From: Streptomyces regalis
GTDB taxonomy: Bacteria; Actinomycetota; Actinomycetes; Streptomycetales; Streptomycetaceae
Length of the DNA: 52,450 nucleotides
Direction: 5' to 3'
Assembly: GCF_001509475.1 (NCBI RefSeq)
Contig: NZ_LLZG01000370.1
Coordinates: 1-52,450 of the forward strand
In this document: one piece after another, positions 44,324 through 52,450 of the stretch
Numbering within the stretch: position 1 is the stretch's first letter
Layout of the letters: every line of letters begins with the position of its first letter
The notes under the pieces: generated by a model
Seen by the model: the letters and a program-made list of their open reading frames with translations, nothing else
Told to the model about the DNA's origin: nothing
Databases searched by the model: none
Translations under genes and position numbers: made by a program

Positions 44324-44859
44324 GCGTTTCCTTCCAAGTAGTCGGCAGCTCGGTTCATCGCTTCGGGGTCGTCCCTCAACAGGCCGAGGCCGGAATTGCA
44401 GTTGAAGCACAGTACGCCACGGACCCTACCCGTGTTGTGGCAGTGATCCACATGAACGGCCGGAGCCGTCAGGCAGATCGCACAGAGCCCCATTTGGGAG
44501 GCGATCATCTCGTCGCGCTCGGTTTCGGTGATGCCGTACTTGCGCCGCAGATGTTGCGCCGGCGCTGCGGCCGCTCTGCACGCCTTGCAGCGACTGGCCA
44601 AGCCGTCGGCAGCGCTCCTCTTGCGATGCCACTCGCTGTGCGGCTTCACCTCGCCACATCCTCGACAGCGCTTGTGCCCCTCGGGCACGTCCGCCTTGAG
44701 CCGGACCACAGCTACCTGCGCACCGCTGTGGTAGTTGGTCCTGCAATCCCGACAGTGGCGCTGCAAGCCATCAAGGTTCGACCGCTTACGAGCGAAGGCC
44801 GCGTACGGCTTGTCCTCGCCGCACCGCACGCAGCGCTTCACCGCTCCTTCGTTCCCCAA
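44275..44859 (-). CDS. Endonuclease VII-like (HNH) protein with two zinc-ribbon repeats
   Basis: 194 residues. Two related zinc modules at the N-terminus: [19 protein letters not shown] ending CRDC, and [19 protein letters not shown] ending CKAC. The C-terminal recombination-endonuclease-VII domain is [21 protein letters not shown] followed by [17 protein letters not shown]. The catalytic HNH-type histidine and zinc cysteines are present. It lies between pup and prcB and overlaps the start of prcB by 49 bp, so it must be co-transcribed with proteasome genes. The start is uncertain (TTG at 44859; GTG six codons in). No proteasome role is established. Confidence 0.85.
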   Translation of the reverse strand: MGNEGAVKRCVRCGEDKPYAAFARKRSNLDGLQRHCRDCRTNYHSGAQVAVVRLKADVPEGHKRCRGCGEVKPHSEWHRKRSAADGLASRCKACRAAAAPAQHLRRKYGITETERDEMIASQMGLCAICLTAPAVHVDHCHNTGRVRGVLCFNCNSGLGLLRDDPEAMNRAADYLEGNAWKPTLVAPGVYQLPS

Positions 44860-44891
44860 ATTCGACGCCCCCGCAACCTTCGATTCGAAGG

Positions 44892-45110
44892 TTACTCGCC
44901 GCCTTTCTGAACGAAACTACGGACGAAGTCCTCTGCGTTCTCCTCAAGGACATCATCAATCTCGTCCAGAACCGAGTCGACGTCGTCGCTCAGCTTCTCC
45001 TGCCGCTCCTTGAGATCCTCGGAAGCCTGCGTCTCAGCCGCCTGCTCCTCGACCTCCTCAGTGGAACGTGTGGCCTTCTGCTGTCCGCCGCCGGTGTCCT
45101 TGGTTGCCAT
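44892..45110 (-). CDS. pup: Prokaryotic ubiquitin-like protein Pup
   Basis: 72 residues, an intrinsically disordered acidic protein: MATKDTGGGQQKATRS at the start, LDEIDDVLEENAEDFVRSFV helix, and the C-terminus QKGGE. It ends in Glu, not Gln, so in this species Pup does not need deamidation before ligation; Dop would act mainly as depupylase. The ATG at 45110 follows GAGGG; the longer frame to 45140 is unlikely. Confidence 0.96.
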   Translation of the reverse strand: MATKDTGGGQQKATRSTEEVEEQAAETQASEDLKERQEKLSDDVDSVLDEIDDVLEENAEDFVRSFVQKGGE

Positions 45111-45308
45111 ATCCCTCACCCCGCTCAGTTCGCCCGACATGGTCGACAGGTCGGCTTTCCTGCCGATCGGTGATGATCAGACCCTACAAGCCGGGTCTGA
45201 CATCGGCCCCGCAGTTTCTCCAACGTACGGGGGCCATCTCGATGATTCCCGGACGCCGGGTTTTCCACCCTGCCCAGCCGACGCCCGGCCGACACCGCCC
45301 GAGTGCCC

Positions 45309-46820
45309 TCAGCCGCCTGACAGGACCCTGACCAGGTCTTCTGCCGTGCGGCAGCGGTCCAGGAGCTCCTTGACGTGATTTCGCGTTCCGCGAAGCGGTT
45401 CGAGGGTTGGAACGCGCTGGAGGGAGTCCCGGCCGGGCAGGTCGAAGATCACCGAGTCCCAGGAGGCCGCGGCGACGTCGTCGGCGTACTGCTCCAGGCA
45501 GCGTCCGCGGAAGTACGCGCGCGTGTCCTCGGGCGGCTTGGCCTTGGCCCGCTCGACGTCCGTCTCGTCCAGGAGGCGTTTCATGCGTCCCCGGGCCGCG
45601 AGACGGTTGTAGAGGCCCTTCTCGGGGCGTACGTCGGCGTACTGGAGGTCGACGAGGTGGAGACGGGCGGCGTCCCAGTCGAGGTCGTCGCGGCGCCGGT
45701 AGCCCTCCATGAGTTCTCGTTTGGCTACCCAGTCCAGTTCGCCGGCGAGGCTCATGGGGTCGCGCTCGAGGCGGTTGAGGGTGTCCTCCCAGCGGGTGAG
45801 GACGTCCTTGGTCTGCTCGTCGGCGTCGGCGCCGAAGCGCTCCTCCACGTATTTGCGCGACAGCTCGTAGTACTCCATCTGGAGCTGGACGGCGGTGAGT
45901 GTGCGGCCGCTGCGGAGGGTGATCAGGCGCTTCAGGGACGGGTCGTGCGAGACCTGGTGGAGTGTGCGTACGGGCTGGTCGACGGCGAGGTCCACGGCGA
46001 TGAAGCTGTCCTCGATCATCGACAGGACCAGGGCGGTGGTGCCCAGCTTCAGGTACGTGGAGATTTCCGAGAGGTTGGCGTCGCCGATGATCACGTGTAG
46101 GCGGCGGTACTTCTCGGCGTCGGCGTGCGGCTCGTCGCGGGTGTTGATGATGGGGCGCTTGAGGGTGGTCTCCAGGCCGACCTCGACTTCGAAGTAGTCG
46201 GCGCGCTGGCTGAGCTGGAAGCCGTGTTCGTGGCCGTCCTGGCCGATTCCGACGCGTCCTGCTCCGGTGACGACCTGGCGGGAGACGAAGAAGGGGGTGA
46301 GGTGGCGCACGATGTCGGAGAAGGGGGTTTCCCGCTTCATCAGGTAGTTCTCGTGCGTGCCGTAGGAGGCGCCCTTGTTGTCGGTGTTGTTCTTGTAGAG
46401 GTGGATGGGCTGGGCGCCGGGGAGCTGGGCGGCGCGTTCGGCGGCTTCGGCCATGATGCGTTCGCCGGCTTTGTCCCAGAGGACGGCGTCGCGCGGGTTG
46501 GTGACCTCGGGTGCGCTGTATTCGGGGTGTGCGTGGTCGACGTAGAGTCGCGCTCCGTTGGTGAGGATGACGTTGGCCAGGCCGATGTCCTCGTCGGTGA
46601 GCTGGCTGGAGTCGGCGGCCTCGCGGGCGAGGTCGAAGCCTCGCGCGTCCCGCAGCGGGTTCTCCTCCTCGAAGTCCCAGCGGGCCCGGCGGGCCCGGTG
46701 CATCGCCGCCGCGTAGGCGTTGACGATCTGGGATGAGGTGAGCATGGCATTGGCGTTGGGGTGGCCGGGGACGGAGATCCCGTACTCCGTCTCGATGCCC
46801 ATTACTCGCCGTACGGTCAT
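45309..46820 (-). CDS. dop: Depupylase/deamidase Dop
   Basis: 503 residues, paralogous to Paf[55 protein letters not shown] and [20 protein letters not shown]. The longer length and the insertion after [10 protein letters not shown] (the Dop loop) separate it from PafA. It removes Pup from conjugates and, where needed, deamidates Pup. The ATG at 46820 follows AAGGAGG. It lies between arc and pup on the same strand, separated from arc by a terminator at 47023-47055. Confidence 0.95.
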   Translation of the reverse strand: MTVRRVMGIETEYGISVPGHPNANAMLTSSQIVNAYAAAMHRARRARWDFEEENPLRDARGFDLAREAADSSQLTDEDIGLANVILTNGARLYVDHAHPEYSAPEVTNPRDAVLWDKAGERIMAEAAERAAQLPGAQPIHLYKNNTDNKGASYGTHENYLMKRETPFSDIVRHLTPFFVSRQVVTGAGRVGIGQDGHEHGFQLSQRADYFEVEVGLETTLKRPIINTRDEPHADAEKYRRLHVIIGDANLSEISTYLKLGTTALVLSMIEDSFIAVDLAVDQPVRTLHQVSHDPSLKRLITLRSGRTLTAVQLQMEYYELSRKYVEERFGADADEQTKDVLTRWEDTLNRLERDPMSLAGELDWVAKRELMEGYRRRDDLDWDAARLHLVDLQYADVRPEKGLYNRLAARGRMKRLLDETDVERAKAKPPEDTRAYFRGRCLEQYADDVAAASWDSVIFDLPGRDSLQRVPTLEPLRGTRNHVKELLDRCRTAEDLVRVLSGG

Positions 46821-47022
46821 GCGGCCCTCCTTGCCCGGCGGCACCCTCGGTCGTGGGCGCTGCACAGATACCGCTGGCGCTCGGTTGCGTGTGCGGTGCC
46901 CGTCCCCGCACTGCGCGACTTGGCGGTATGGAAGAGCCTAGAACGCCTCTGCGCTGGTGGGGAGATCATTTGCGTCATTGCCTTGCACGCCTCGTGTTCC
47001 GGTTCTGGCCTGAAAAACAGTG

Positions 47023-47055
47023 GGCTGCGGGTACCCGGTGAGGGCACCCGCAGCC
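47023..47055 (-). terminator. Intrinsic terminator after arc
   Basis: A perfect 10-bp stem GGCTGCGGGT/ACCCGCAGCC, followed on the minus strand by CACTGTTTTTC, a classic U-run. It lies 10 bp past the arc stop. Confidence 0.9.
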
Positions 47056-47065
47056 GCCCTGTCTT

Positions 47066-48832
47066 TTACAGGTACTGACCGGTGTTCGCCACCGTGTCGA
47101 TGGAGCGTCCGGTGTCTGCGCCCTGCTTTCCGGTGATGAGGGTGCGGATGTAGACGATCCGTTCGCCCTTCTTTCCGGAGATGCGGGCCCAGTCGTCCGG
47201 GTTGGTGGTGTTGGGCAGGTCCTCGTTCTCCTTGAACTCGTCCACGCATGCCTGGAGGAGGTGGGCGACGCGGAGGCCCTTTTGGTTGTGTTCGAGGAAG
47301 TCCTTGATCGCCATCTTCTTGGCGCGGCCCACGATGTTTTCGATCATGGCGCCGGAGTTGAAGTCCTTGAAGTAGAGGACTTCCTTGTCGCCGTTGGCGT
47401 AGGTGACTTCCAGGAAGCGGTTTTCCTCGGATTCGGCGTACATCTGCTCGACGGCGGTCTGGATCATGCTCTGGACGGTCGTCGCCTTGCTGCCGCCGTG
47501 CTCGCCGAGGTCTTCGGAGTGCAGTGGGAGGCGCTCGGTGAGGTACTTGCCGAAGATGTCCTTGGCGGCCTCGGCGTCGGGACGCTCGATTTTGATCTTC
47601 ACGTCGAGGCGGCCGGGGCGCAGGATGGCGGGGTCGATCATGTCCTCGCGGTTGGAGGCGCCGATGACGACCACGTTCTGCAGGCCTTCCACGCCGTCGA
47701 TCTCGGCGAGGAGCTGGGGGACGATGGTGTTTTCCACGTCCGAGCTGACGCCGGATCCGCGGGTGCGGAAGAGGGATTCCATTTCGTCGAAGAAGACGAT
47801 GACGGGTGTGCCCTCGCTGGCCTTTTCACGGGCTCGCTGGAAGACGAGGCGGATTTGTCGTTCGGTTTCGCCGACGTACTTGTTGAGGAGCTCGGGGCCC
47901 TTGATGTTGAGGAAGAAGCTCTTGCCCTGGGCTTGGCCGGTGACTTCGGCGACCTTTTTGGCCAGCGAGTTGGCGACGGCCTTGGCGATGAGTGTCTTGC
48001 CGCATCCGGGGGGCCCGTACAGGAGGACGCCTTTGGGCGGGCGTAGTTCGTGCTCCTTGAACAGGTCGGGGTAGAGGTACGGGAGCTCGACTGCGTCGCG
48101 GATCATTTCGATCTGGTTGCCCAGGCCGCCGATCTGTTCGTAGCCGATGTCCGGTACTTCTTCGAGAACGAGTTCCTCGACTTCGCTCTTCGGTACGACC
48201 TCGTAGACATAGCCGGAGCGGGGTTCGAGCAGCAGGGCGTCGCCGGGGCGGATGGTGACGTCCAGCAGCGGCTCGGCGAGCCGTACCACCCGTTCCTCGT
48301 CGGTGTGTCCCACTACGAGGGCGCGCTCGCCGTCCTCGAGGATCTCCTTGAGGGTGACGATGTCGCCGACGCTCTCGTACTCCATGGCTTCGACCACGTT
48401 GAGCGCTTCGTTGAGCATCAGTTCCTGGCCGCGCCTGAGGTCGTCGAGTTCGACGCTCGGGCTGACGTTCACGCGGAGTTTGCGGCCTCCGGTGAAGATG
48501 TCGGCTGTGCCGTCCTCGTTGGATTGCAGGAAGACACCGAAGCCGGCCGGTGGCTGTGCAAGCCGGTCGACTTCTTCCTTGAGGGCCACGATCTGGTCGC
48601 GGGCCTCACGGAGCGTGTTGGCGAGTCGCTCGTTTTGTGCGGAGACGCCGGCCAGGTTTGTCTGCAGCTCGACGATCCGCTCTTCGAGAATCCTCGTGTG
48701 TCGCGGAGAGTCGGCGAGCTTGCGTCGCAGGACGGCGATCTCCTGCTCAAGGTAGGCGATCTGCCCGGCCGGGTCGTCGGACCCTCGTCCCGGGCGGATG
48801 CCGCGGTTCATGTCGTCGTCGTGGGCTGCCAC
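47066..48832 (-). CDS. arc: Proteasome-associated AAA ATPase Arc (Mpa)
   Basis: 588 residues. An N-terminal coiled coil ([19 protein letters not shown] ... [20 protein letters not shown]) binds Pup, followed by two OB-fold interdomain regions. The AAA domain has Walker [10 protein letters not shown], Walker [13 protein letters not shown] and SRH region [17 protein letters not shown]. The C-terminus ends GQYL, the proteasome-docking motif. It unfolds pupylated substrates into the 20S core. The GTG at 48832 follows GGAGGTGAG. The divergent ferredoxin gene begins 245 bp away. Confidence 0.97.
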   Translation of the reverse strand: MAAHDDDMNRGIRPGRGSDDPAGQIAYLEQEIAVLRRKLADSPRHTRILEERIVELQTNLAGVSAQNERLANTLREARDQIVALKEEVDRLAQPPAGFGVFLQSNEDGTADIFTGGRKLRVNVSPSVELDDLRRGQELMLNEALNVVEAMEYESVGDIVTLKEILEDGERALVVGHTDEERVVRLAEPLLDVTIRPGDALLLEPRSGYVYEVVPKSEVEELVLEEVPDIGYEQIGGLGNQIEMIRDAVELPYLYPDLFKEHELRPPKGVLLYGPPGCGKTLIAKAVANSLAKKVAEVTGQAQGKSFFLNIKGPELLNKYVGETERQIRLVFQRAREKASEGTPVIVFFDEMESLFRTRGSGVSSDVENTIVPQLLAEIDGVEGLQNVVVIGASNREDMIDPAILRPGRLDVKIKIERPDAEAAKDIFGKYLTERLPLHSEDLGEHGGSKATTVQSMIQTAVEQMYAESEENRFLEVTYANGDKEVLYFKDFNSGAMIENIVGRAKKMAIKDFLEHNQKGLRVAHLLQACVDEFKENEDLPNTTNPDDWARISGKKGERIVYIRTLITGKQGADTGRSIDTVANTGQYL

Positions 48833-49077
48833 GGTCCTCACCTCCTCCAAGGGGAGCTGGACGCTTCCAGACCCTACCTGGGTGGGTGTCGATTGAAACC
48901 CCTAGATCACAAAGACTGTCGAGGTGTGTCCGATCTTCACCCTTGCGCTCTCCCTCACGCCAGGGGAATACCCACCGAACATGATTGGGAAGCCGCCACA
49001 GGTAGGCTCGAAGCGTTCAACACCCGTCAGAGCTGGCCGGATTCCCGTGCGGCTCGGCGTAGCAGAGGGCAGGAGAG

Positions 49078-49383
49078 ATGAGCGTGGAGCAGGCGGCCGG
49101 GGTCGGCAGTGAGGCGCTGGAGGTCTGGATCGACCAGGATCTCTGTACTGGTGACGGCATCTGTGTCCAGTACGCGCCCGAGGTGTTCGAGCTGGACATC
49201 GATGGTCTGGCCTATGTGAAGAGCGGCGAGGACGAGTTGCTGCAGGCCAAGGGGGCGACAACGCCCGTACCGCTGCCGCTTCTCACGGATGTGGTGGACT
49301 CGGCGAAGGAGTGTCCGGGCGAGTGCATCCATGTGCGTCGTGTTTCGGACAAGGTCGAGATGTTCGGTCCGGACGCCGAGTGA
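49078..49383 (+). CDS. Small iron-sulfur ferredoxin (3Fe-4S type)
   Basis: 101 residues. Cysteines in DLCTGDGICVQYAPEVFEL (C-x5-C) and in KECPGECIHV fit the one-cluster 3Fe-4S ferredoxins that supply electrons to Streptomyces P450s. An insert of about 15 residues (ELLQAKGATTPVPLP) separates the halves. ATG 49078 is given, but it is only 2 bases after AGGAG; the GTG at 49084 has better spacing and may be the true start. No P450 is adjacent; the nearest are tens of kilobases away. Confidence 0.88.
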   Translation: MSVEQAAGVGSEALEVWIDQDLCTGDGICVQYAPEVFELDIDGLAYVKSGEDELLQAKGATTPVPLPLLTDVVDSAKECPGECIHVRRVSDKVEMFGPDAE

Positions 49384-49440
49384 CCTTGCGTGTACGGGGT
49401 GTTACGACTGTCTGATTTCTCACATGTGCCGGTGGCGTGG

Positions 49441-50064
49441 TCAGACGCTCTGGGCGCCGGCGGGTGTGGTGCGGACGAACGCGCCGTTCTTCCACTGCCA
49501 CTTCGCGCTGTTCTTCACGTCCGGGCAGCAGCGCGGTACGTCGATTGACGAGTAGCCGAGCAGGTCGGCGACGACGGCTCCGCCGCGGACGGCGATGTCA
49601 CTGACGGTGATGCTGTCCTTCGGGTTGATGAGGGTCGCGATGAGGCGGGGTGTGGCGGTCTCGGTGGTCCGGGTGAGGACGTAGACGCCGTCGGGCGGGG
49701 TGCCCATGGGTGAGTCGCAGTGCACCACGGCCACGGTTTCGGGGCTGCCGTCGCCGTCGAGGTCTCCGGTGGCCTTCTTGACCACGATCGCCTTCACCGG
49801 CCCGCATTCGAGGGGGAAGTCGACTCCCGTGGGGTCGGGGGGTGTGGTGGCGGCAGGGGTGTTCTTCGCCCCCGGGCCGGCTGTCTGGGCCGCCGTCGCC
49901 GAGTTGGGTTGCAGGACCGAGGAGAGGGCCACGACACCGGCGACCGCTGTGGCGGTGGCGAGCCAGTGGATCGGCCGGGCGTGGGTGTGTGCCAGTTCCG
50001 GGACGGCGGATTGCTGCACTAGGAGCGTCTCCTGTGAGGGCTGTGCCGGTGGGGTGGCCAGCAT
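49441..50064 (-). CDS. Membrane-anchored or secreted protein with an FG-GAP/VCBS-like acidic loop
   Basis: 207 residues. An N-terminal cytoplasmic stretch, then one hydrophobic helix (ATATAVAGVVALSSVL) that acts as anchor or signal. The outer part holds GDLDGDGSPETVAVVHC, a calcium-binding DxDxDG loop like those in FG-GAP/VCBS proteins, and CCPDVKNSAKWQW near the end. I do not recognise a specific family function. The ATG at 50064 is tentative; a GTG at 50079 is possible. Confidence 0.7.
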   Translation of the reverse strand: MLATPPAQPSQETLLVQQSAVPELAHTHARPIHWLATATAVAGVVALSSVLQPNSATAAQTAGPGAKNTPAATTPPDPTGVDFPLECGPVKAIVVKKATGDLDGDGSPETVAVVHCDSPMGTPPDGVYVLTRTTETATPRLIATLINPKDSITVSDIAVRGGAVVADLLGYSSIDVPRCCPDVKNSAKWQWKNGAFVRTTPAGAQSV

Positions 50065-50218
50065 GGTGCCACACGTCACAGGCCGGGGGAACGGCGGGGG
50101 TGTGGAGTTCCGGTGGCGGATGTCCGGTGGTTGGGGTTACGGAGGGGGCGTGCGGGTCTCGTACGACGCTCGGCGGGGTCGGTCGGAGGTGTCGGTCGTT
50201 GTGGCCGTGTCAACAGAA

Positions 50219-50270
50219 AGGCGCTGTGGTCGAGTTCCGGAGGGGTTCCGGGAACTCGACCACAGCGCCT
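50219..50270. terminator. Very strong hairpin after trmI
   Basis: A perfect 20-bp inverted repeat (arms 50219-50238 and 50251-50270, 12-nt loop) 28 bp past the trmI stop. On the minus strand it is followed by TTCTGTTG. Confidence 0.85.
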
Positions 50271-50297
50271 GTGCGTTGAATGCGGCACGGGGCCGCC

Positions 50298-51200
50298 TCA
50301 GCGGCCGGCGCCTCCGTCGGCGTTGGGGCCTTCGTAGTCCTCGCCGTAGGCGCCCTTGGCGGGGCGGCGGCGGCGCATGGGCGGCTCGACGCCGTCGGCG
50401 AGGCGGCGGGCGGTGAGGAGGAAGCCGGTGTGGCCGATCATGCGGTGGTCGGGGCGGACGGCGAGGCCTTCGATGTGCCAGTTGCGGATCATCGTCTCCC
50501 AGGCGGTCGGCTCGTTGAAGCAGCCGATCTCGCGGATGGACTCGACGGTCCGGGCGAGCTGGGTGGTGGTGGCGACGTAGCAGCAGACGATGCCGCCGGG
50601 GACGAGGGCCTTGGAGACGGCTTCCAGGCACTCCCAGGGGGCGAGCATGTCGAGGATGACGCGGTCGACGTCGGTGTCGTTGAGGTTGTCCTGAAGGTCA
50701 CCGACAGTGAGCTGCCAGGCGGGGTGGGGGCCGCCGAAGTAGCGTTCCACGTTCTGCTTGGCGATGTCGGCGAAGTCCTCGCGGCGCTCGTAGGAGTGCA
50801 GCATGCCCTGGTCGCCGATGGCGCGCAGCAGGAAGCTGCTGAGCGAGCCGGAGCCGACGCCGGCCTCGACGACGCGGGCGCCGGGGAAGATGTCGGCGAA
50901 GGCGAGGATCTGCCCCGCGTCCTTGGGGTAGACCACGGCGGCGCCGCGGGGCATGGACAGGACGTAGTCGGGGAGCAGGGGGCGCAGCGCGAGGTAGGCG
51001 ACGTTCCCGGTGGTGCGGACAACGCTGCCCTCGGGTGCGCCGATCAGTTCGTCGTGCGGGAAGGAACCCTTGTGGGTGTGGAAGTTCTTCCCGGCTTCGA
51101 GCGTGAACGTGTAGTGGCGGCCCTTGGGGTCGGTCAGCTGAACCTGGTCCCCGACCTTGAAGGGCCCGCGCCTGCGGGCGGCACCGGTCGGTTCGGACAT
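50298..51200 (-). CDS. trmI: tRNA (adenine-58-N1)-methyltransferase TrmI
   Basis: 300 residues. An N-terminal beta domain (GPFKVGDQVQLTDPKGRHYTF) is followed by the Rossmann methyltransferase with SAM motif VVEAGVGSGSLSSFLL, acid loop HSYERREDFADIA, and catalytic/tRNA-binding VILDMLAPWE. It forms m1A58 in the T-loop of tRNAs as a tetramer. The ATG at 51200 fits the family start. From memory, trmI lies near the proteasome genes in many actinobacteria. Confidence 0.93.
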   Translation of the reverse strand: MSEPTGAARRRGPFKVGDQVQLTDPKGRHYTFTLEAGKNFHTHKGSFPHDELIGAPEGSVVRTTGNVAYLALRPLLPDYVLSMPRGAAVVYPKDAGQILAFADIFPGARVVEAGVGSGSLSSFLLRAIGDQGMLHSYERREDFADIAKQNVERYFGGPHPAWQLTVGDLQDNLNDTDVDRVILDMLAPWECLEAVSKALVPGGIVCCYVATTTQLARTVESIREIGCFNEPTAWETMIRNWHIEGLAVRPDHRMIGHTGFLLTARRLADGVEPPMRRRRPAKGAYGEDYEGPNADGGAGR

Positions 51201-51256
51201 GTGACCAGCCTACCGGCGTTTCGGGGGGTCGCCGACCACGCGTGTGTGCCGGTGCT

Positions 51257-52450
51257 TCAGCTGGGGCGGGCCATGGCCTTCACGAAGGCGCGCTCCACGT
51301 CCGCGGCGGACAGGACGCCGTAGATCTCGCCGGTCTCCTCGACGACGAGGTATTCGGTCGCCGGGGTCGCGCGGAGGGTGTCGAGGAGTTCCTCGCCGGC
51401 CAGCTCGGCGGAGACGCGCATTCCGTCGGTGAGGTCCTGGGCGAGGCCGCTGACGGCGACCCAGGGGCGGCGGTGTTCCGGTACGCCGACGATGGCGGCT
51501 TCGCGGACGAGGGAGAGGGGGTTGCCGTCGGCGTCGACGACGACCAGGGCGCGGGCGCCGGCGGCGTTGGCGCGGCGCAGGGCCTCGGAGAGGGGGGTGT
51601 CGGTCTCGACGGGGACGGCGCGGCGGGTGAGGGTGCGGGCGCGCAGTTCGGGGAGGTGTTCGCGCAGGCGGGCCATGCGCAGGCTGTTGCCGGCGCCGGT
51701 CCAGATGATCGCGGCGAGGATGGCGGCGAGCAGGGCGTCCATGACGGTGTCCATGCCGACGTTGTCGACGGCGTCGGAGCCGAGGGCGCCGGACTGGGTG
51801 AGCAGCGGGAGTCCGATGAGGACGGAGACGGCGAGGGCGCGGCCGATCCAGGCGGCGGCGATGGTGCCGCTCATCGGCTTGCCGGTGATCTTCCAGACGA
51901 CTGCGCGGAGCATGCGGCCGCCGTCGAGAGGCAGGCCGGGGAGCAGGTTGAAGGCGGCCACGATGAGGTTGGAGGCCATCAGGCCGGCGAGCAGGACGCC
52001 GGGGACAGTGCCGGGTTCGACGGTCTGCATGGCGGCGTAGAAGACGCCGGCGAGGACGAGGGAGAGCAGCGGGCCGACGAAGGCGAGCACGAACTCCCGT
52101 CCCGGTGTCTCGGCTTCCTTCTCGATCTCGGAGACGCCGCCGAAGAACTGCAGCTGGATGCGGCGTACGGGGAGCTTGAAGCGGAGGGCGGCGACGGTGT
52201 GGGCGAGTTCGTGGACGAGGACGGAGGCGTAGAAGGCGACGGCGAAGAAGAGGGAGACGAGGTAGCGGGCGGCGCCGAGTTCGGGCAGCACCCGGTCGAG
52301 CTGTCCGCCGAACACCCAGGTGATGAGGGCGGCGACGAGGAACCAGCTGGGCGCGACGTACACGGGCACGCCGAACGGCCGTCCCATCAGCAGCCCGCCT
52401 CGGGGGCGCTTGGGCGGGCGGGGCTTTTCCGTGCCGGAGTGGGCGAGGGG
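51257..52450 (-). CDS. Site-2-type intramembrane metalloprotease with CBS domains (5' end outside the window)
   Basis: The zinc motif HELAH lies in VLVHELAHTVAALRF and the second metal ligand in NLLPGLPLDGGRML. There are about six membrane segments, then a pair of CBS domains (VPVETDTPLSEALRRANAAGARALVV ... YGVLSAADVERAF). An ATG at 52387 could start the protein, but the frame stays open to the edge with a basic, proline-rich stretch (KPRPPKRPRGG) just before that ATG. The real start is therefore probably beyond 52450. It is predicted to cleave membrane-bound regulators; the CBS pair may sense adenylates. Confidence 0.9.
   Translation of the reverse strand, partial: PLAHSGTEKPRPPKRPRGGLLMGRPFGVPVYVAPSWFLVAALITWVFGGQLDRVLPELGAARYLVSLFFAVAFYASVLVHELAHTVAALRFKLPVRRIQLQFFGGVSEIEKEAETPGREFVLAFVGPLLSLVLAGVFYAAMQTVEPGTVPGVLLAGLMASNLIVAAFNLLPGLPLDGGRMLRAVVWKITGKPMSGTIAAAWIGRALAVSVLIGLPLLTQSGALGSDAVDNVGMDTVMDALLAAILAAIIWTGAGNSLRMARLREHLPELRARTLTRRAVPVETDTPLSEALRRANAAGARALVVVDADGNPLSLVREAAIVGVPEHRRPWVAVSGLAQDLTDGMRVSAELAGEELLDTLRATPATEYLVVEETGEIYGVLSAADVERAFVKAMARPS

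Noticed and set aside
45184..46911. A 575-residue ORF overlapping dop on the same strand
   Set aside because: Off-frame Arg/Pro-rich reading of dop, with no family features.
48960..49000. A possible SigR-type promoter (GGGAAT ...) before the ferredoxin
   Set aside because: The -35-like GGAAT is present but no GTT occurs at the required spacing.
1..52450. CRISPR arrays, rRNA or tRNA genes
   Set aside because: No regularly spaced repeats and no tRNA T-loop/acceptor pattern outside coding genes were seen; a GGTTCGAA at about 12745 is inside the acetyltransferase gene.

Overview
The window is high-GC DNA (most codons end in G or C, many GTG/TTG starts, frequent 4-bp ATGA/GTGA gene overlaps) from an actinomycete, almost certainly Streptomyces or a close relative. 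Supporting markers are a complete Pup-proteasome locus, a conservon (sensor-like ATPase / roadblock / DUF742 / GTPase / P450), two tandem FKBP prolyl isomerases, a Tat pair and a TTA (bldA-type) codon in a secondary-metabolism gene. From memory, the order of the right half resembles S. coelicolor around SCO1626-SCO1649; this could not be checked here.

Left part (1-9.5 kb): a LysR regulator (cut by the window edge) divergent from a TDT-family transporter; an XRE-cupin regulator coupled to a metal/cobalamin-type receptor protein; a glycine betaine ABC transporter whose permease carries two tandem binding domains; a stand-alone 5'-3' exonuclease; and an iron-box-preceded siderophore-interacting reductase. 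Accessory, partly decayed part (9.6-18.5 kb): an amino-acid permease pseudogene, an integrase remnant, two acetyltransferases, two coupled small ORFs, a frameshifted membrane protein, and a terpene synthase-P450 pair. Directly upstream of that pair lie the ruins of a prenyl diphosphate synthase and an IspH, suggesting a once four-gene terpenoid operon.

Middle (18.5-30 kb): an RluA-type pseudouridine synthase, the five-gene conservon, then an apparent insertion holding a TetR remnant, a broken allophanate hydrolase and a two-gene rifamycin-resistance unit. That unit is an RAE-like inverted repeat, a rifamycin glycosyltransferase (rgt) and the RNA-polymerase-recycling ATPase helR.

Right part (30-52.4 kb): a conserved core of a Ski2-like helicase, tatC, tatA, pafC, pafB, two FKBPs, pafA, an MFS/LacI pair, prcA, prcB, an endonuclease VII-like gene, pup, dop and arc (mpa). 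It is followed by a ferredoxin, a secreted protein, trmI and a site-2-type metalloprotease cut by the right edge. Pup is activated by Dop and ligated by PafA; Arc unfolds tagged proteins into the PrcAB chamber, and PafBC is the linked WYL transcription factor. The most interesting items are the RAE-rgt-helR unit, the decayed terpenoid operon with its TTA-containing synthase and altered metal motifs, and the double-receptor betaine transporter with a near-identical internal repeat.
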